DNA from: an uncultured Vampirovibrio sp. | Lineage (GTDB): Bacteria > Cyanobacteriota > Vampirovibrionia > Gastranaerophilales > Gastranaerophilaceae | Direction of reading: 5' to 3' | Length of the DNA stretch: 64,000 nucleotides | Assembly (NCBI GenBank): GCA_910577395.1 | Contig: CAJTLG010000001.1 | Location: forward strand, 124,001-188,000 | In this document: positions 60,689 through 64,000 of the stretch, one piece after another | Layout of the letters: each line of letters starts with the position of its first letter | How positions within the stretch are numbered: the stretch's first letter is position 1 | Program-made: the position numbers and the translations under genes | The notes under the pieces: generated by a model | Database searches by the model: none | What the model was told of the DNA's origin: nothing | What the model saw: the letters and a program-made list of their open reading frames with translations, nothing else

Positions 60689-60714
60689 AATGTGAATATT
60701 ATCTCTACACTTAT

Positions 60715-61902
60715 TTAGGATGAAAATCTTGCCTTTATTATATCAGCAATTCTTTTTGAGGTAAGGCCGTCACCATACGGGTTTACTGCCATTTTCATTG
60801 AATTATAAAAATCTCTATCATCCAAAAGTTTTCCTACCGTTGAAACGATTTTTTCTTTATCTGTTCCGACAAGTTTGACGCATCCGCAATCAACGGCCTC
60901 GGGTCGTTCTGTTTCATCCCTTAAAACAAGTACCGGCACACCAAGCGAAGGTGCCTCCTCCTGTACTCCGCCGGAATCGGTTAAAATTATATGCGAACGT
61001 TTCATCAGGGCGCAAAACGGTGCATAATCAAGCGGGTCAATGAGTTTAACCCTATCAATATTTTGCAGTTTACTAAATACCGTATTTCTGACATTAGGAT
61101 TTAAGTGCACAGGATACACAATTTCAATGTCTTTATGCTTTTGCACAATTTCTAAAATAGCATCGCATATATTTTCAAGCGGTTTTCCGAAATTTTCCCG
61201 CCTGTGTGAGGTTAGCAAAATTATCTTTAAATTTGGGTTTAAATCTATAAAATCTAAATCAATATCTTTTTTAACAGTGTATAAAAGTGCATCTATTACA
61301 GTGTTTCCGGTTTTATAAATTCTTCTTTGCTTATCAAAGCCCCCATTGGTGCTGCAAAGATTGGCGCTGCAAAGATCTTCGCCTTCGCTACCACAAATAC
61401 CCTTTATTCCTGATTCTAAAAGATTTTTAACAGAACCTTCTGTGGGTGCAAAATGCAGGTCTGATACCGCATCTGCAAGCACTCTGTTTATCTCTTCCGG
61501 GAACGGGTAATCTTTATTAAATGTGCGCAGTCCGGCCTCTACATGGCCTATCGGTATGCGCGCATAAAATGCACTTAATGATGATGCAAATGCGGTTGTG
61601 GTATCCCCGTGTACCAACACTATATCGGGCTTTATATCTTCAAATATTTTTTTTGTTTCCAATAAAATATCAGAAGTTAAACCCCACAAATTCTGGTTTG
61701 GTTTCATTAAATTTAAATCATAATCAGGCACAATATTAAACAATTCTAAAACCTGGTCAAGCATTTGTCTGTGCTGTGCCGTTACTATGGTTATTACATC
61801 AAATTCTTTATCCCTGTTTTTTAATTCAAGAACAAGCGGAGCCATTTTAATAGCCTCAGGGCGTGTTCCAAAAACTACAGCTGCTTTAATTTTCTTATCC
61901 AT
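60715..61902 (-). CDS. wecB: UDP-N-acetylglucosamine 2-epimerase (non-hydrolysing)
   Basis: This enzyme makes UDP-ManNAc for surface polysaccharides. The 395-residue GT-B-fold enzyme shows GTRPEAIKMAPL, VHGDTTTAFA, GHVEAGLRT, LTSHRRENFG and LTDSGGVQEEAPS. It carries an insert around residue 175-192 (EDLCSANLCSTNGGFDKQ) coded in part by a 15-base tandem repeat, just before the usual KTGNTVIDAL. No other polysaccharide genes adjoin it. Confidence 0.94.
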   Translation of the reverse strand: MDKKIKAAVVFGTRPEAIKMAPLVLELKNRDKEFDVITIVTAQHRQMLDQVLELFNIVPDYDLNLMKPNQNLWGLTSDILLETKKIFEDIKPDIVLVHGDTTTAFASSLSAFYARIPIGHVEAGLRTFNKDYPFPEEINRVLADAVSDLHFAPTEGSVKNLLESGIKGICGSEGEDLCSANLCSTNGGFDKQRRIYKTGNTVIDALLYTVKKDIDLDFIDLNPNLKIILLTSHRRENFGKPLENICDAILEIVQKHKDIEIVYPVHLNPNVRNTVFSKLQNIDRVKLIDPLDYAPFCALMKRSHIILTDSGGVQEEAPSLGVPVLVLRDETERPEAVDCGCVKLVGTDKEKIVSTVGKLLDDRDFYNSMKMAVNPYGDGLTSKRIADIIKARFSS

Positions 61903-61908
61903 AATGAA

Positions 61909-61914
61909 ATTGTA
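61909..61914 (-). promoter_or_regulatory. TACAAT box 6 nt before wecB start
   Basis: On the minus strand TACAAT (within TATACAAT) ends six bases before the ATG at 61902. No Shine-Dalgarno; leaderless layout. Confidence 0.45.
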
Positions 61915-62015
61915 TATAAAGGGCTAAAAAAACTCAAGCTTATTGCATTTATTATGGCAAATAATTTTATTGACAGGTTTTATAATACTGTGTTAGTTTG
62001 TCTAAAGGAGGAAAA

Positions 62016-62555
62016 ATGCCAGTAAGTGCCATTCAAAATGTTTCTTTTGCATCTAAAAAAGCAAAAGCTGCAGAGGAAAATACTGAAAAGAAAAGTGATA
62101 AATATTTTAAATGGATAAGCCAAAATCAGGTAAATGATACTTTGAAACTCTCCGTAGGAAGGGAAGTTGAAGACGGTAAGTATAAAGCTGCAAGCGGAGC
62201 CGCTGTTTTAGGTGCCTTTGTTGCCGGTATGACAAGTTGGTTTAAGACTTTAAAGGTAATGGATTTGGCTTTTGATGCAAAAATGCTTGCAGGCGAGCCT
62301 GTAGTTGATGCGGCTAAAGTTGGCAATATTGGAAAACAAATGGCTAAAAATAAAAACATAGCTAAGGGTGCATTTTTTGTAACTCTTGGTTTATTGGCTA
62401 TTTCCACTTTTATAGAAAACACAAATAAGGCAAAAGCCAATGCAACAGCCCGCCAGAGAGGTTTCTCTACAATACAGGACATGGCTAGTATGAAAAAAAA
62501 TGAAGAAGTATACGAAAAAACCGATGCCATATATAACAATTTTATAAAATCATAA
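62016..62555 (+). CDS. Small membrane protein with N-terminal SFA/SFG-type motif, 179 aa
   Basis: The ATG at 62016 has AAAGGAGG five bases upstream, so the TTG at 61998 is not the start. VSFASKKAK at about 9-17 fits the short N-terminal motif of several unknowns in this window. Two hydrophobic segments (about 59-75 and 118-136) flank a charged loop. No family is recognised. It may be a peripheral member of the same group as the large duplicated-domain proteins. Confidence 0.72.
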   Translation: MPVSAIQNVSFASKKAKAAEENTEKKSDKYFKWISQNQVNDTLKLSVGREVEDGKYKAASGAAVLGAFVAGMTSWFKTLKVMDLAFDAKMLAGEPVVDAAKVGNIGKQMAKNKNIAKGAFFVTLGLLAISTFIENTNKAKANATARQRGFSTIQDMASMKKNEEVYEKTDAIYNNFIKS

Positions 62556-62577
62556 AAAAGAAAAAACCGTAATAATT

Positions 62578-62613
62578 AAATGCCTGTTTGAATATTATTT
62601 TCAACAGGCATTT
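62578..62613. terminator. Terminator between two convergent unknown genes
   Basis: AAATGCCTGTT and AACAGGCATTT form a stem with a bulge, followed by a T-run. Confidence 0.8.
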
Positions 62614-62657
62614 TTGTGTATAAAAACTTCATTTTGGACTTTGTTGTCTTTGGTTTT

Positions 62658-63725
62658 CTATAAAACCTTGTGCACAAATTCGGCCAATTCTTCTTCGTCT
62701 ATTTTTATCAGCTCTCCTGCCTCATTTGCTTTAAGGAAATATTTTGTATGTACGTGCTCTTCGTGGGCTGTAGAGAGTCCGTCTTTAGAAATTAAATCAA
62801 CATGTATCTTTTTTATATCATCCGCAAAACCTGTTATTCTTCCTTCGCTGTCAAATTCTACAACTGGTCCTGCTTTTTTCCTTGTCAATTTAATTCTTTT
62901 TCCGCTTTCAGCAGGAAAAAAATATTCACTTTTAGTGTCTCTGGCATTTCTATAGAATGTTTTTGGTAAATCATTTACAACTTCTAATACTGTACCGTTT
63001 TCATTGTATATATAGCCATTTTTTTTGATTTGCAATTCTTTAAATTTTGTTTTTCGGAATTCAGGTTCCATATCACAGTTGTTTTGCAATCTGCATGAGG
63101 TTATTTTGCCATCTTGTATCGTTGTTGTAAAAATTGTATTTTGTACACCTTTGTCAGGTTTTGATATCTGGATTTGTTCTAATGTATATTTACTGTCCGA
63201 GGGTATAAAGGTACCCATTATTGTATGTTTTTTCTTAACTAAGGTTAATATTTTTCTTCCCTGTTCATCCGGTGCTATGTCGGATAAATCAGCATCAGCA
63301 TAGCGTTTTACGTATTTTTCGGCACGTTTATACATGTCAAGTGCTCTGTCTTTTGTTTCTTCAATGTTTCTTAATACGTTTTCTACACGGATTACAAAAT
63401 CATTTCCGGCTTTTATGCGTACCCCCGCATTTATTGCCTCAATGCCTTCATCAGATAAAATTTCTCTTGCTGCAGGGGCCTTTTTGCCCTTTGAAATTCC
63501 TAAAAAGGTTAATACAGCAAGTGCACCAAGTCCGACGGCACCAATAATTAATTTTTTCTTATTAATTTCCTTTCCAGCAAATGTAACAGTATCGCCGTTT
63601 TCCAAACCCTTATTATCCACATTTTGGGTGGCTGTACTTGTATTTACAGCATTCTGTGCCGGCTGCAAATTAAAATTTGGCGCCTGATATAGCTGCTCAA
63701 AGGTTTTTAAGCCGGCTGCACTCAT
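62658..63725 (-). CDS. Membrane-anchored hypothetical protein, 355 aa
   Basis: The ATG at 63725 has GAGGA eight bases upstream and is better than the ATG at 63773. The N-terminus (1-50) is disordered and Asn/Gln-rich and leads to VTFAGKEINKKK (about 47-58), like the short motif of other proteins here. One hydrophobic helix follows (about 59-77) with a basic edge. The rest (about 90-355) is charged and beta-rich, with short repeat-like strands (YIYNENGTVLEVVND, EYFFPAESGKRI, VEFDSEGRITGFADD). These look like strands of a toast-rack or MORN-like sheet, but no family is sure. Confidence 0.72.
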   Translation of the reverse strand: MSAAGLKTFEQLYQAPNFNLQPAQNAVNTSTATQNVDNKGLENGDTVTFAGKEINKKKLIIGAVGLGALAVLTFLGISKGKKAPAAREILSDEGIEAINAGVRIKAGNDFVIRVENVLRNIEETKDRALDMYKRAEKYVKRYADADLSDIAPDEQGRKILTLVKKKHTIMGTFIPSDSKYTLEQIQISKPDKGVQNTIFTTTIQDGKITSCRLQNNCDMEPEFRKTKFKELQIKKNGYIYNENGTVLEVVNDLPKTFYRNARDTKSEYFFPAESGKRIKLTRKKAGPVVEFDSEGRITGFADDIKKIHVDLISKDGLSTAHEEHVHTKYFLKANEAGELIKIDEEELAEFVHKVL

Positions 63726-63904
63726 TGTATTCCTCGTTTTCGTGTTATATGTTGCACATATAAGGTTCTTCAACGGAATTTTTTGTTATTTTTGAACTGC
63801 TTTGTCTGTTTTTTGTTACATTTTTTTACAGATGTTACCGGTTTGTCATGCCTTTTTATTTGTTGTAAAATGTCGTTATACAGGACTTTTGAAGGAGTTT
63901 AGTT

Positions 63905-64000
63905 TTGAGTCAGACAAATTTATTCGACCATGGAAAAATTGTACCTATTAATATAAGAGATGAGATGAAGCGCTCGTATATTGATTATGCGATGAGCGTT
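63905..64000 (+). CDS. gyrA: DNA gyrase subunit A, N-terminus, cut by window edge
   Basis: Only 32 codons are in view. They start at TTG with AAGGAG ahead and contain IRDEMKRSYIDYAMSV, the conserved opening of type IIA topoisomerase A subunits. Without the rest parC cannot be excluded. Confidence 0.85.
   Translation, partial: MSQTNLFDHGKIVPINIRDEMKRSYIDYAMSV

Overview
The window looks like a piece of chromosome from a low-GC, non-photosynthetic relative of the Cyanobacteria, most likely a gut-type Vampirovibrionia/Melainabacteria (order Gastranaerophilales). This is an inference from three things: the ribosomal block infA-rpmJ-rpsM-rpsK-rpsD-rpoA-rplQ-truA-rplM-rpsI, whose order is shared with Cyanobacteria and Firmicutes; anaerobe-type oxygen defence (superoxide reductase plus ferritin); and a family of prepilin-like glycine-rich proteins beginning FSLVEMLMALLVAS. 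No photosynthesis gene, phage block, CRISPR array, rRNA or tRNA was seen.

Layout. 1-5 kb: a tripartite RND efflux pump (permease cut by the left edge, lipoprotein adaptor) and a Xer recombinase. 5-10 kb: lineage-type unknown proteins, including two copies of a small membrane-protein gene pair and the first of two large duplicated-domain membrane proteins. 9.7-12.2 kb: a D-2-hydroxyacid dehydrogenase and tsaE-tsaB. 12.2-15.5 kb: an XRE regulator divergent from glycine-rich prepilin-like gene 1. 15.5-18.8 kb: a three-gene operon of sensor kinase, NarL-type regulator and an exported protein. 19-30.5 kb: the second large membrane protein, a phosphohexomutase, trx, nth, ferritin, superoxide reductase, SulP transporter, acetolactate synthase and panD. 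30.5-37 kb: glycine-rich gene 2 (frameshifted), mnmE, yidC, two copies of a non-coding repeat and the third small membrane pair. 37-48 kb: a FliA/WhiG-like sigma factor, a GC-rich island, rqcP, a PfkB kinase, recF, two unknown coiled-coil proteins, a GT-C-like membrane enzyme, recR and ybaB. 48-55 kb: a zinc metalloprotease, a second XRE regulator divergent from glycine-rich gene 3, lepA, a PEBP-like protein and a UbiA-family prenyltransferase. 55-64 kb: the ribosomal block, wecB, two membrane proteins and the start of gyrA.

Three patterns tie the window together. First, three modular proteins join a class III prepilin-type N-terminus to phage-adhesin-like glycine-rich domains; two are paired with divergent XRE regulators, and all three share leader and 3' UTR motifs. 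Second, a pair of tiny membrane proteins (about 67-85 and 39-40 residues, with the start codon of the second overlapping the stop of the first) occurs three times and is preceded each time by a TATAAT box too close to the start codon to leave a leader. Third, many housekeeping genes have the same leaderless promoter layout while others have clear Shine-Dalgarno sites, which suggests two modes of translation initiation.
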